The translations under genes were made by a program, and so were the position numbers. Positions 1 through 8,039 of a stretch of 64,000 nucleotides of DNA are shown here, in pieces (within the stretch, counting starts at the first letter, position 1; the number at the start of each line of letters is the position of its first letter). Source of the DNA: Hyphomonas sp. (GTDB lineage Bacteria; Pseudomonadota; Alphaproteobacteria; Caulobacterales; Hyphomonadaceae); the NCBI RefSeq assembly GCF_022844445.1, contig NZ_JALHLS010000016.1, positions 1-64,000 on the forward strand, written 5' to 3'. The notes under the pieces are model-generated. The model did not search any database. It had not been told where the DNA came from and was given only the letters and a program-made list of their open reading frames with translations.

Positions 1-811
1 CGACTTCACTGGATACAAATGCGTCCGAAACCTGGTCGCTGCGGTCATACGCGCCGACCGCGCCATAGGCGGCAAGCTCACGGTCAAGCCGCCCGAGGAT
101 GTCCGGCACGCTTGCTTCACGCGACAGCCGGAGTACGGCCTCATTGAAAGCCCCTTCCCAGCCGGCGAGTTCGGCAAGCGTCCGGTCGCCCATCCACAGG
201 ACGCCAAAGCGCTTTTCATCTGGCACGAGTTCTCCAGGGGCAATCGCATATACATGCTCTGGTGACATCACGAGGCCGGTGACCATCACCTGTACCTGGC
301 GCCCACGGATGATGAACGAGATGTGATCGCCCGGCACGATACGGTGCGCTTCAGCAAATCGCTTGAGCACAACGGCCTCATCCCGTCGTCCGCTGGCCGG
401 AAGGCGTCCCTGGGAGACATGCAGCCGGTTTACCGAGGGTTCGTGCGATTCCGGGATCGAGATGACTTCGCCCAGCACCGGAGCCTGGCTGGCCGGCATA
501 TCGATGCGGATGCCGAACCGGAGTCGTCCCTCGATCGCCTGAATACCTGCAATTTTCCGTAGGCTGTCGATCTCGCCCCGAGGCGCCCGCACGACGGGCG
601 CCCAGACATCGGCCATCAGGTTGCGCTCGTAATATGCGCGCCGCGTTTCCTCCAGGGAGGTTACAAGTCCCGATGACAGCAATTGCACCGAGACCCCGCC
701 AGCGATTACCAGCGCAATTGCAATTGCCTGGACGCGCATACCGAAGAAGTCGCGAAACATCTTGCGATCCAGCATCCCGACTGAACCGGACGAGGAAGAT
801 CGCCCTACCAT
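1..811 (-). CDS. ABC transporter permease, FtsX/MacB type (3' end cut by window edge)
   Basis: This is the N-terminal 270 or so residues of an inner-membrane permease whose C-terminus lies outside the window. The ATG at 811 overlaps the last codons and stop of the upstream ATPase gene, so the two are translationally coupled. After a short basic N-terminus comes one membrane segment (about residues 25-45, [17 protein letters not shown]). A long extracytoplasmic region follows, of the MacB-PCD kind found before the FtsX domain in export permeases ([16 protein letters not shown] near its start; [21 protein letters not shown] later). Family knowledge: such permeases pair with an ATPase, often with a periplasmic adaptor, to export lipids, peptides or drugs. 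The substrate cannot be inferred. Confidence 0.85.
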   Translation of the reverse strand, partial: MVGRSSSSGSVGMLDRKMFRDFFGMRVQAIAIALVIAGGVSVQLLSSGLVTSLEETRRAYYERNLMADVWAPVVRAPRGEIDSLRKIAGIQAIEGRLRFGIRIDMPASQAPVLGEVISIPESHEPSVNRLHVSQGRLPASGRRDEAVVLKRFAEAHRIVPGDHISFIIRGRQVQVMVTGLVMSPEHVYAIAPGELVPDEKRFGVLWMGDRTLAELAGWEGAFNEAVLRLSREASVPDILGRLDRELAAYGAVGAYDRSDQVSDAFVSSEV

Positions 812-1536
812 GTGATGTTCCTTGGACTGATTGGCGCGGCGTTCACCCTGGTCTCGCGCACCTTGCCGTCCGCGAAGACAACGACCCTGTCAGCAATTTC
901 AGCGACACTGGCATTGTGTGTAATGATGAGTGTTGTGGCGCCAATGCTGTGATTGACGTCGACAAGGGCTTCAAGGACTTTCACGCCGGTCGCAGAATCG
1001 AGCGCGCCCGTAGGTTCGTCGCACAACATAACCGTGGGCTGCTTGGCAACAGCCCGGGCGATCGCAACGCGTTGCTGCTCGCCCCCCGACAGCTGCGCCG
1101 GAAAATGGTCCATCCGGTCGCCCAGGCCCACGAGTGCAAGCGCATCGGCCGGAGCGAGCGGCGCTTCGGCAATCTCGGTGATCAGGGCAACATTTTCCCA
1201 GGCCGTCAGGCTGGGCATGAGATTGTAGAACTGGAACACGAAGCCGACATGCCGGCGGCGATATTCGGTAAGCTCAGCGGACGAAGCTCCTGAAAGGTCT
1301 GAGCCGCGGAACAGGACTTCACCGGCTGTGGCCTGGTCGAGCCCGCCAATGATGTTCAGGAAGGTCGATTTCCCGCTGCCAGAAGCGCCGAGTATCACGA
1401 CGAGTTCACGCTCAGGGATCTGCAGGTCTACCCCGCGCAGCGCCTCGACGGCTGCGGGCCCCTTCCCGTAGGTCCGCCGAAGGCCACGAACATCGAAACA
1501 GGCGGTGTCCGGATCTTCACTGATGGTCCGGTGCAC
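805..1536 (-). CDS. ABC transporter ATP-binding protein
   Basis: 243-aa nucleotide-binding subunit of the LolD/MacB-like class. Visible motifs in order: Walker [10 protein letters not shown], a Q-loop with [18 protein letters not shown], signature LSGGEQQR, Walker [13 protein letters not shown], and switch histidine IITHN. It should energise the FtsX-type permease encoded immediately downstream, with which it overlaps by 7 bp. The start codon is GTG at 1536, with GGGAG about 9 bases upstream. Nothing in the sequence identifies the cargo. Confidence 0.95.
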   Translation of the reverse strand: MHRTISEDPDTACFDVRGLRRTYGKGPAAVEALRGVDLQIPERELVVILGASGSGKSTFLNIIGGLDQATAGEVLFRGSDLSGASSAELTEYRRRHVGFVFQFYNLMPSLTAWENVALITEIAEAPLAPADALALVGLGDRMDHFPAQLSGGEQQRVAIARAVAKQPTVMLCDEPTGALDSATGVKVLEALVDVNHSIGATTLIITHNASVAEIADRVVVFADGKVRETRVNAAPISPRNITW

Positions 1537-1920
1537 GTGGTGAGACTCCCAAATTCAGTGAAGAGGACCGGGATCGTTGAACAGGTCGCCAGCCTACTCC
1601 GCTGGCCTAACCAATGCCATTCGATACGCCGCAAGCGCGAGGAACCTGACCGCTCTTCCGCCATCTGTCGGGGATGCCTCGGCCGACTGCTGCGGCCGGG
1701 CCGGATGACCGCACCTTGATGGCGCGGGAACCACGAAGATGGCATCAGTGTTTTCCCGGATACCCCGAGGGGAACTTGCGCGCTCGAAACAATCCGCATC
1801 GGAACCTGCCGGCATCACCCGCCCGGCTTGAGCCATGATAGCAGGCCGGCCAGCCTTCCGAAGCGGGACTTGTCGCGGTTCTGACGCAAAAGGGTTCTGC
1901 CCACAGACGGCGGGTTCGCT
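1537..1920. other. intergenic region with no recognisable gene
   Basis: This 384-bp stretch lies upstream of the ABC operon and downstream of the two-TM protein gene, both on the minus strand. The short open frames here are Arg/Pro/Ser-rich, as expected from random high-GC sequence, and lack ribosome-binding sites. It presumably holds the ABC operon promoter, but no clear element was seen. Confidence 0.5.
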
Positions 1921-2463
1921 TCAGGCGGTCAACACTTCGACAGGCATCTCGGCCAGACGCTGAAAAAGCCTTCTCCGGCGTGCCAGTGGCCACCAGCCAT
2001 AGAGGAATATCTCAAGCGGGCGCCAGTTTGCGACCCATCCCAGGATGATCAAGCCTTCCGAAAGGATGCGTGCCGCAGAGCCGCTCCCCAGAAGCATGAC
2101 TGCAACCTGCCCGCCGAGGACGCACGCTATCAGCGTTGCGAGCCCAATCATCAGCGATGTTCGTCCTACGCCAAAGAGTTCGTCTATGTCGCCTTTGACG
2201 CGCCGGGCGCGCTGGCGGAAATGATTGGAGAATGCCACCTGCAGCTGCGAAAGGTCCTGCTGTCCGGATTGGGGTATATGCAGGATGAGCCGTATCGGGT
2301 TGCGGCGGGGCAATTCCCTCGCCCATTCCACGATGAAGTCTTCGGCTGTCTTTGACAGGTCACGTGAAGGCGTCGGAAAGGGGTCCAGCGGATCGAACAG
2401 GAGGGCTATGTTCTCGATCCTGAGCTCGATGACGGATTCAGTTGAGACCAGATCATCGGTCAT
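1921..2463 (-). CDS. hypothetical protein with two transmembrane segments
   Basis: 180-aa protein of unknown function. The soluble N-terminal part (about residues 1-100) contains a charged stretch FDPLDPFPTPSRDLSKTAEDFIVEW. Two hydrophobic segments follow, near residues 104-127 (TSLMIGLATLIACVLGGQVAVMLL) and 134-158 (ILSEGLIILGWVANWRPLEIFLY), then a basic tail WWPLARRRRLFQRL. The ATG at 2463 has GAGGTGA about 9 bases upstream, a strong ribosome-binding site, which supports a real gene. It stands alone. No catalytic motif is visible, so no role is proposed. Confidence 0.75.
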   Translation of the reverse strand: MTDDLVSTESVIELRIENIALLFDPLDPFPTPSRDLSKTAEDFIVEWARELPRRNPIRLILHIPQSGQQDLSQLQVAFSNHFRQRARRVKGDIDELFGVGRTSLMIGLATLIACVLGGQVAVMLLGSGSAARILSEGLIILGWVANWRPLEIFLYGWWPLARRRRLFQRLAEMPVEVLTA

Positions 2464-2901
2464 GGGACATCACCTCTTCACAACCACCCGGCTGGCCGCC
2501 GGAGCGCCTCAACTGTCACGCGGAATGCGGCGCAGTTCAAGCTTCAGGCCCGCTCCGGTGCAGGCGACGCCTGGGACGATACCGATTGCCGCCTTCTGCA
2601 TAGTCCGGGACTGCCGCGTGTTTTTTTGGCAAAGAAGGACCGTCCCGCTCTCCGTTAAGCTGACTGGGCGTGTTGATCCGTGAACGGACCTGACTGAAAA
2701 CGTATCCCGCAGGGCCGGAGCAGTCGAGGAACGCAGGGCACGCGGGACCCGTTCGCGCCAGTTTCACCGCAGCAGGTGAAGCCGGTCTCAGGCGATAGGC
2801 AGGTCCTGATGGCTTGATCGGACAGGCCGCGGGCGCTACCGATCAGCCCGGCCTGTTGCCCAGGCAGCCTGCAAGCCCATGCAAATCGAGGGTGAAGCCC
2901 C
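2464..2901. other. intergenic region with no recognisable gene
   Basis: These 438 bp separate two divergent genes and should contain both promoters. The open frames here have unnatural composition and no ribosome-binding sites. A T7 run at about 2622-2628 is not preceded by a convincing hairpin. Nothing further was recognised. Confidence 0.5.
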
Positions 2902-3672
2902 ATGGATGAAATCGCACTCCTTTCAGACCTGCATCAACGGCAGATGCGCCAGGGCCCTGGCGGCGAAGCCGAGACACGCCTCGCGGTCAGCCTGTCGGGC
3001 CTTGCTGGCCGGACAGGGCTCAGGATCGCCGACATCGGTTGTGGCACAGGCGCATCGACGCTCGTGCTCGCGAAAGAGCTCGACGCGCACATCGTCGCTG
3101 TCGACTTCCTGCCCGGTTTCCTCAAGGCGCTCGCGCAGCGTGCGGGCGCCGAAGGTCTCGCATCCCGGGTCGAGACGCTCCGTGCCGGGATGGGTGAGCT
3201 GCCTTTCCAACGTGGATCACTGGATGCAATCTGGGCGGAAGGCGCCATCTACAATATCGGTTTCGAGAAGGGCGTCAGAGCCTGGCGGCGTTTCCTCAAG
3301 CCAGGCGGAATTCTCGCTGTTTCGGAACTTACCTGGCTGACCGGCGAGAGACCCGCAAGGCTCACGGAGCACTGGCATAGTCAGTATCCGGAGGTTGCGA
3401 CCGCGTCAGCCAAGTTTGGTGTGCTTGAGGCCCATGGCTACGCTCCGCTCGGGTATTTTGCGCTGCCCGAGCGCTGCTGGACCGACAATTATTACCGTCC
3501 GCTGCAGGCACAGTTCGAGCCGTTCCTTGCACGCCATGCAGGTTCTGAAACAGCGCGCGCGATCGTCGCGTCAGAGGAGGCAGAAATTGCCCTCTACGAA
3601 GAATTCTCTGCCTATGTCAGCTATGGCTTCTATATTGCCAAGAAGGACCAGCGCCCGGACGCTGGCATCTGA
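2902..3672 (+). CDS. class I SAM-dependent methyltransferase
   Basis: 256-aa Rossmann-fold methyltransferase. The SAM-binding motif I is IADIGCGTGAST (about residues 42-53), followed by the acidic end of strand 2 in AHIVAVDF. The post-motif LDAIWAEGAIYNIGFEKGVRAWRRFLKPGGILAVSE is typical of methyltransferase domain 11/25 proteins. The C-terminal half carries many aromatics (CWTDNYYRPL, YVSYGFYIAKK) that probably form the substrate pocket. The ATG at 2902 follows GAGGGTGAAG. It is monocistronic and converges on arfB. The substrate cannot be assigned. Confidence 0.85.
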   Translation: MDEIALLSDLHQRQMRQGPGGEAETRLAVSLSGLAGRTGLRIADIGCGTGASTLVLAKELDAHIVAVDFLPGFLKALAQRAGAEGLASRVETLRAGMGELPFQRGSLDAIWAEGAIYNIGFEKGVRAWRRFLKPGGILAVSELTWLTGERPARLTEHWHSQYPEVATASAKFGVLEAHGYAPLGYFALPERCWTDNYYRPLQAQFEPFLARHAGSETARAIVASEEAEIALYEEFSAYVSYGFYIAKKDQRPDAGI

Positions 3673-3734
3673 CGATCGCTCGCCGACATCTTGACCGCGG
3701 TCCGGGAAAGCCGGGCAGTCCGCACCGACCCGGC

Positions 3735-4169
3735 CTAGTCCTCGTCACCGACACCGCCGCGCAGGGCTTTGACTTCGCCGCGCTTTTTCTTGGAGGCGAT
3801 GCGGCGTCGCACGCTGCCGGCGGTGGGTTTGGTCTTGATCCGGCGCTTGGGGGCCGCAGCCGCCTTCAGGATCATCTCGGCAAGGCGGGCCCTTGCAGCC
3901 TGCCGGTTCTGGACCTGGCTGCGGTGCTCGCTGGCTTCGAGGATCAGCCGGCCGTCGGCCGTGATGCGGCTGGCATAGAGCTTCTGGAACCGCTCCTTCA
4001 GGGCTGCTGGCAGGGACGAAGCGGCCACCTGCCAGGTCAGCTGCACGGCAGATGAAACCTTGTTCACGTTCTGCCCGCCAGGCCCGGAGGCGCGAACGAA
4101 AGCCTCACTGATCTCCCATGCCGGCACGGTGAGGCTGTCCGAAATGCGCAGGTCGCCAAACTCGCTCAT
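3735..4169 (-). CDS. arfB: alternative ribosome-rescue factor ArfB (peptidyl-tRNA hydrolase)
   Basis: 144-aa release-factor-like hydrolase that frees ribosomes stalled without a stop codon. The catalytic GGQ motif sits at residues 31-33 within ASGPGGQNVNKVSSAVQL, the family signature. The rest of the domain is present (LYASRITADGRLILEASEHRSQVQNRQAA). The C-terminus is lysine/arginine-rich (KRRIKTKP, SKKKRGEVK). In E. coli YaeJ this tail enters the mRNA channel of stalled ribosomes. Length is normal. It is a single gene, convergent with the methyltransferase. Confidence 0.95.
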   Translation of the reverse strand: MSEFGDLRISDSLTVPAWEISEAFVRASGPGGQNVNKVSSAVQLTWQVAASSLPAALKERFQKLYASRITADGRLILEASEHRSQVQNRQAARARLAEMILKAAAAPKRRIKTKPTAGSVRRRIASKKKRGEVKALRGGVGDED

Positions 4170-4308
4170 CGGAGAAACCTGAAGGACCTGTTCAGCCAGA
4201 GTTCAGACGGAGGGGCAGACATTCACCCCAGAAACCGGTGTTTGCGCCCTTAGTCCAGCGCAGGCGTCACACCGGCCGAGCAGTTTACAGGAAAGGCCCG
4301 TCCCCACG

Positions 4309-4839
4309 ATGTCCCTGATCAAGCACTTTAGCCGTTTCGTGGCAGCGGTCACCGCCGCCAGCCTCGTCATAGCCCCCGTGGCCCAGGCCGACCGGGATCG
4401 CGGCGACCGCGGCGGCTGGGAACGTCATGATGACGACGACTACCACGAGTATCGCCGGGATCACCGCCGCGATGACCGGCGCGACTATCGCCGCGACCGT
4501 CGCGACCATGACTATTACGACTATCGCCGCCACAAGCCGGTGGTCGTCTACCGTCCGGCCTACGATTACTATCCGCGCAGCTCGGTGACCGTCACTTACG
4601 GGAGCTCTTACGGCCCCTATTACTATTCCGGCTACCGGCCACGCTATGATGTGGGCCATTATTACAGCTATGGCCCGCGCCGCACGGTCTACATTCACGA
4701 CTACGACCATTACGGCCTCTACGATCCGCCGAGAGGCTACCACTGGGTTCGCGACAATGACAGCGGTGACGCCATCCTTGCCTCGGTCGCCACCGGCGCC
4801 ATCCTCGGCCTCGTGATCGGCGCCATCGCCGCAGACTGA
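4309..4839 (+). CDS. RcnB-family periplasmic protein
   Basis: 176-aa exported protein. It has a signal peptide (MSLIKHFSRFVAAVTAASLVIAPVAQA) and a middle region extremely rich in Asp, Arg and Tyr. The C-terminal RcnB-like motif is YGLYDPPRGYHWVRDNDSGD, followed by a hydrophobic glycine-rich helix ILASVATGAILGLVIGAIAAD. RcnB was named for periplasmic nickel/cobalt homeostasis in E. coli. Homologues with this low-complexity middle are common in alphaproteobacteria, and their role is poorly defined. A strong terminator follows at 4876. Function here is family inference only. Confidence 0.8.
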   Translation: MSLIKHFSRFVAAVTAASLVIAPVAQADRDRGDRGGWERHDDDDYHEYRRDHRRDDRRDYRRDRRDHDYYDYRRHKPVVVYRPAYDYYPRSSVTVTYGSSYGPYYYSGYRPRYDVGHYYSYGPRRTVYIHDYDHYGLYDPPRGYHWVRDNDSGDAILASVATGAILGLVIGAIAAD

Positions 4840-4875
4840 CACAAGGCCTCTGTCTACCCCTTTTGAGGCTCACTG

Positions 4876-4914
4876 ACGCCCGGGCGCACCATAAAGGCCG
4901 CCCGGGCGTTTTTT
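4876..4914 (+). terminator. rho-independent terminator after the RcnB-like gene
   Basis: Perfect 11-bp stem ACGCCCGGGCG / CGCCCGGGCGT with a 12-nt loop, followed by six T residues at 4909-4914. Confidence 0.9.
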
Positions 4915-5051
4915 GTGCAGTCGCCACAATCCAGGCAGCGATCACCACGATGTTAACTTCACATTGGCGCAAATCATGCTTACCTCGGGACAGCGCCGGA
5001 TGGTCCGGCGCAAAAGGCCGTGCGCATCGCACGCGTGAAAGGAGGTGATCC

Positions 5052-5132
5052 ATGTCGAGTGAGAAACCAGGTGAGGCCGTTGGGTCTGTGTCCTATGGTG
5101 TCTGGCTGGAGCAGCCTCTGACCAGCGCCTAG
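5052..5132 (+). CDS. 26-aa small ORF with perfect Shine-Dalgarno upstream of kdsA
   Basis: The frame encodes MSSEKPGEAVGSVSYGVW followed by LEQPLTSA. The ATG is preceded at 5038-5051 by AAAGGAGGTGATCC, a 14-nt complement of the 16S rRNA 3' end, far longer than any other ribosome-binding site in the window. The leader just upstream contains two tight hairpins, GCGCCGGA/TCCGGCGC and CGTGCG/CGCACG. A terminator-like hairpin follows 55 bases after the stop, and kdsA starts 180 bases after it. It may be a leader peptide, a free small protein or a ribosome-binding decoy RNA. No family was recognised. Confidence 0.55.
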   Translation: MSSEKPGEAVGSVSYGVWLEQPLTSA

Positions 5133-5187
5133 AGATTCGAAGGGTCGCTGCAACGCGGCCCGGACCTGACAGCCCCATGGGCTCACG

Positions 5188-5220
5188 GAAGCCGCTCCTT
5201 GATCGGGGCGGCTTCTTTGA
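5188..5220 (+). terminator. terminator/attenuator-like hairpin between the 26-aa ORF and kdsA
   Basis: 11-bp stem GAAGCCGCTCC / GGGGCGGCTTC (one U-G pair) with loop TTGATC, followed by a short TTTGATT tail. The T-run is weak, so termination may be partial. That would make it a possible attenuator for kdsA. Confidence 0.6.
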
Positions 5221-5312
5221 TTCGCACCTGATGATTCTGGACCTGTGCTGACCGGGCTTTTGCGCCGCAGCGTTTTTCCGCTATGGCAGCCCAAGCAAAC
5301 AGGAGCCGCCCC

Positions 5313-6158
5313 ATGCGCGTCGTCACCCACAAGGCCTCCGGCTGGAGCATCGGCACCGGCAAGCCTCTTGCCGTGCTCGCCGGCCTCAATGTGCTGGAAG
5401 ACGAAGGCCTTGCCCTGGAGGTCGGCACCGAACTGAAGCGCATCTGCGCCAGCCTCGGCCTGCCCTACGTGTTCAAGGCAAGCTTCGACAAGGCGAACCG
5501 CTCGTCGATCAAATCCTATCGCGGCCCCGGCATGGACGGGCTGAAGATCCTCGCCAAGGTGAAGTCAAAGCTCGGAGTGCCGATCGTCACCGACCTGCAC
5601 GAGCCTGATCAGGCCGAGCCTGTCGCCGAAGTCGCCGACATCCTACAGCTTCCGGCTTTCCTCGTGCGCCAGACCGATCTGGTGATCGCCGTTGCCGGAG
5701 CTGCCGCCAGGCACGGCGCGCTCATCCAGGCCAAGAAGGCGCAGTTCATGGCCCCGTGGGACGCGAGGAACATCATCGCGAAGATCGGCGAAGTCGCGCC
5801 GCACGTCGGCGTGATCCTCTGCGAGCGCGGCGTCAGCTTCGGCTACAACAACCTGATCGTCGACATGCTGGCGATTCCGGAGATGAAGAAGCTCGGCGTT
5901 CCGGTGACGATTGACGCGACGCATGCGGTGCAGCTGCCCGGCGCCGATCCGCGCACCGGCGGCGCCTCCACGGGCGGGCGGCGCGACGGCGTGGCGATCA
6001 TCGCGAAGTCTGCCGTGGCGGCTGGCGCGGACGGCGTCTTCCTCGAGTTCCACACTGATCCCGACAAGGCCCTGTGCGATGCACCGAGCTGCCTTGCCCT
6101 CTCAGCGGCCGAGAACCTTCTTGCCACGCTCAAGACCCTGCACGAGGCCGTCAACTGA
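5313..6158 (+). CDS. kdsA: 3-deoxy-8-phosphooctulonate synthase
   Basis: 281-aa cytosolic enzyme that condenses phosphoenolpyruvate with arabinose-5-phosphate to give KDO-8-phosphate for lipopolysaccharide. The family signature is clear: [74 protein letters not shown] and [16 protein letters not shown]. The ATG at 5313 is chosen because AGGAG lies 8 bases upstream; an in-frame ATG at 5283 lacks this. It overlaps rluE at its stop codon. The arabinose-5-phosphate isomerase gene kdsD is about 9 kb downstream. Confidence 0.96.
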   Translation: MRVVTHKASGWSIGTGKPLAVLAGLNVLEDEGLALEVGTELKRICASLGLPYVFKASFDKANRSSIKSYRGPGMDGLKILAKVKSKLGVPIVTDLHEPDQAEPVAEVADILQLPAFLVRQTDLVIAVAGAAARHGALIQAKKAQFMAPWDARNIIAKIGEVAPHVGVILCERGVSFGYNNLIVDMLAIPEMKKLGVPVTIDATHAVQLPGADPRTGGASTGGRRDGVAIIAKSAVAAGADGVFLEFHTDPDKALCDAPSCLALSAAENLLATLKTLHEAVN

Positions 6159-6697
6159 AAATCATCCTGTTCAACAAGCCCTTCAACGTCCTGTCTCAGT
6201 TCACGGATGAAGGCAGCGGCAAGCGCACGCTGAAGGAATTCGTTCCGGTACCGAACGTCTATCCGGCGGGACGGCTCGACTATGACTCAGAAGGCCTGGT
6301 CGTGCTGACAGACAGCGGCCCGCTCCAGGCGCGCATCAGCGATCCCAAGCACAGCCTCACGAAAACCTACTGGGCGCAGGTCGAAGGCATTCCGGACGAA
6401 GCGGCCCTCAAGGCACTCGCCACCGGCGTGGAGCTCAAGGACGGGATGACACGCCCGGCGAGGGTGCGCGCGGTCCCGGAGCCGGAAAACCTCTGGCCGC
6501 GCGATCCGCCGATCCGCTTCCGCAAGTCGGTGCCCGACAGCTGGATTGAACTCACCATCACCGAAGGGCGCAACCGCCAGGTGCGCCGCATGACCGCCGC
6601 GATCGGCCACCCGACCCTGCGCCTCATCCGCGCGCAGGTCGGCGAATGGACCCTTGAAGGGCTCGCCCCCGGCGAAATCCGTTTCGCCAAGGGCTGA
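6155..6697 (+). CDS. rluE: 23S rRNA pseudouridine synthase RluE-like
   Basis: 180-aa RsuA/RluE-type synthase isomerising a uridine in 23S rRNA. The protein begins [16 protein letters not shown]. The catalytic-aspartate motif is [19 protein letters not shown], and the C-terminal motif is [25 protein letters not shown]. No S4 domain is present, as in RluE. The homologous N-terminus coincides with a CTG codon at 6155 that overlaps the kdsA stop as CTGA. No ATG, GTG or TTG lies near, so a CTG start with termination-reinitiation coupling is the best reading. The upstream ATG at 6074 would add residues of unnatural composition inside kdsA. Confidence 0.88.
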   Translation: MKIILFNKPFNVLSQFTDEGSGKRTLKEFVPVPNVYPAGRLDYDSEGLVVLTDSGPLQARISDPKHSLTKTYWAQVEGIPDEAALKALATGVELKDGMTRPARVRAVPEPENLWPRDPPIRFRKSVPDSWIELTITEGRNRQVRRMTAAIGHPTLRLIRAQVGEWTLEGLAPGEIRFAKG

Positions 6698-6701
6698 AGC
6701 G

Positions 6702-7898
6702 TCAGCGCACCCATGCCCCCGGCGCGTTGGTGCGGTAGCCGAGCGCCGTGTACGCCGCATCGATCAGGCTCTGGCCGCGTTCGTTGAGCAGGAGGCCGTT
6801 GCCCATCTGGTTCATCGTGTAGCTGAAGGCGAGGCCGCATTCGGGATCGGCAAAACCGATTGAGCCGCCGGCGCCGACATGGCCGAAGGCTTTCTCGCCG
6901 ATGATCGCGCTGGTGCCTGGTCCGAAGCCGCCCTTGCGGTTGTCCATCGACTTCATGAAACCGGAAGCAAAGCGCGTCGGGATCAGGAGCGTCGCGTCTC
7001 GCTGCGTCGCGGTCGACACCATCGACATCGCAGCGAGGCGGTCGGCCGACACGAGCTTGCCGGAATTCGTCGCAAGCTCCGTGTACCATGCCACTTGCCC
7101 GCGGGCATTCGACAGGCCGCCCCCGCCGCCGATCTCGGCGGCCTGCCCTTTACGGTCGTTGAAGTCCCAGCCTCCGGTATTGAGGAAGGACTTGTGCTGG
7201 ATCGAGTCCGGATCGGTCATCAGCTTGATAACGAACTCGGAAGGCTTATCGTCCGGCTTCGGAACATATTGGCGGATGGGCGCGATATGCACCGCCTCGT
7301 TCTCCGGCAGGCCGATCCAGAAACGCGCACCGGTCTTCTCGGCCACTTCCTCGCGGAAGAAGGCGCCGAGCGACTTGCCGGACACGCGGCGCACCAGTTC
7401 GCCAACCGTCCAGCCGAAATTGATCATGTGATAGCCGTTGCGGGCGCCGACTTCCCAGAAGGCTTCCTCATCAGCCATCCGGCCCGCCATGTAATCCCAG
7501 TCAGCAAAGCCGCCCGGCTTGACCGGATCGCGCAGCGTTGGCAGCGCGCTTTCATGGTTCAGCATCATCTGGACGGTGGTCTTTTCCTTGCCGCCGCGGG
7601 CGAATTCCGGCCAGTAGGCTTTCACCGGCGCGGCCAGGTCCAGTTGCCCCCGGTCAACCAGAATGTGAGCACACAGCGCGACGGCGGCCTTGGTGCAGGA
7701 GAAGACGATCGAGATCGTGTCCTTCTGCCATGGATCCTTCATCTCCGGGTTTGCAAAACCGCCCCAGAGGTCAACTGCGGTCTCGCCGCCCACAGACAGG
7801 CAGACACTCGCGCCGACTTCGCCTCGCTCGGCGAAGCTGCGCTCGAACTCCTCCTTCACCTTCGCGAATTTCGGATCGCACTTGCCCTGCACTGCCAT
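6702..7898 (-). CDS. serine hydrolase, beta-lactamase/esterase (EstB) family
   Basis: 398-aa protein of the class C beta-lactamase-like fold. The SxxK motif is SCTK at residues 67-70, followed by AAVALCAHILVDRGQLDLAAPVKAYWPEFA. The second motif is in NGYHMINFGWTVGELVRRVSGKSLGAFFREEV, and a third lies in FGHVGAGGSIGFADPECGLAFSYTMN. No signal peptide is visible, so it is probably cytosolic, as for EstB-like esterases. It converges on rluE with only 4 bp between stops. Substrate unknown; esterase or lactonase activity is more likely than antibiotic resistance. Confidence 0.88.
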   Translation of the reverse strand: MAVQGKCDPKFAKVKEEFERSFAERGEVGASVCLSVGGETAVDLWGGFANPEMKDPWQKDTISIVFSCTKAAVALCAHILVDRGQLDLAAPVKAYWPEFARGGKEKTTVQMMLNHESALPTLRDPVKPGGFADWDYMAGRMADEEAFWEVGARNGYHMINFGWTVGELVRRVSGKSLGAFFREEVAEKTGARFWIGLPENEAVHIAPIRQYVPKPDDKPSEFVIKLMTDPDSIQHKSFLNTGGWDFNDRKGQAAEIGGGGGLSNARGQVAWYTELATNSGKLVSADRLAAMSMVSTATQRDATLLIPTRFASGFMKSMDNRKGGFGPGTSAIIGEKAFGHVGAGGSIGFADPECGLAFSYTMNQMGNGLLLNERGQSLIDAAYTALGYRTNAPGAWVR

Positions 7899-7987
7899 GA
7901 ATTCCTCCCGTTGTTGTCAGGGACGTTAGCCGATTGGTGCGGCTTGGCGAGCGCTGACTTGAGGGAAAGGCGCCGCCCCAAAAGCGA

Positions 7988-8016
7988 AAAGGGCCGCCCC
8001 GGCGGGACGGCCCTTT
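7988..8016 (-). terminator. rho-independent terminator of clpA
   Basis: 9-bp stem AAAGGGCCG / CGGCCCTTT around an 11-nt loop, located 24 bp past the clpA stop. On the minus strand the stem is followed by TTCGCTTTT, a usable U-tract. Confidence 0.85.
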
Positions 8017-8039
8017 GTAACGGACGGGACGCAGGGAGC

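Noticed and set aside
5036..5054. Remnant of a 16S rRNA 3' end on the minus strand (GGATCACCTCCTTTC)
   Set aside because: Nothing beyond these 15 bases matches rRNA, and the plus-strand reading places it perfectly as a Shine-Dalgarno before an ATG.
6702..7898. Antibiotic-resistance beta-lactamase
   Set aside because: There is no signal peptide, and the motif context is that of EstB-like esterases.
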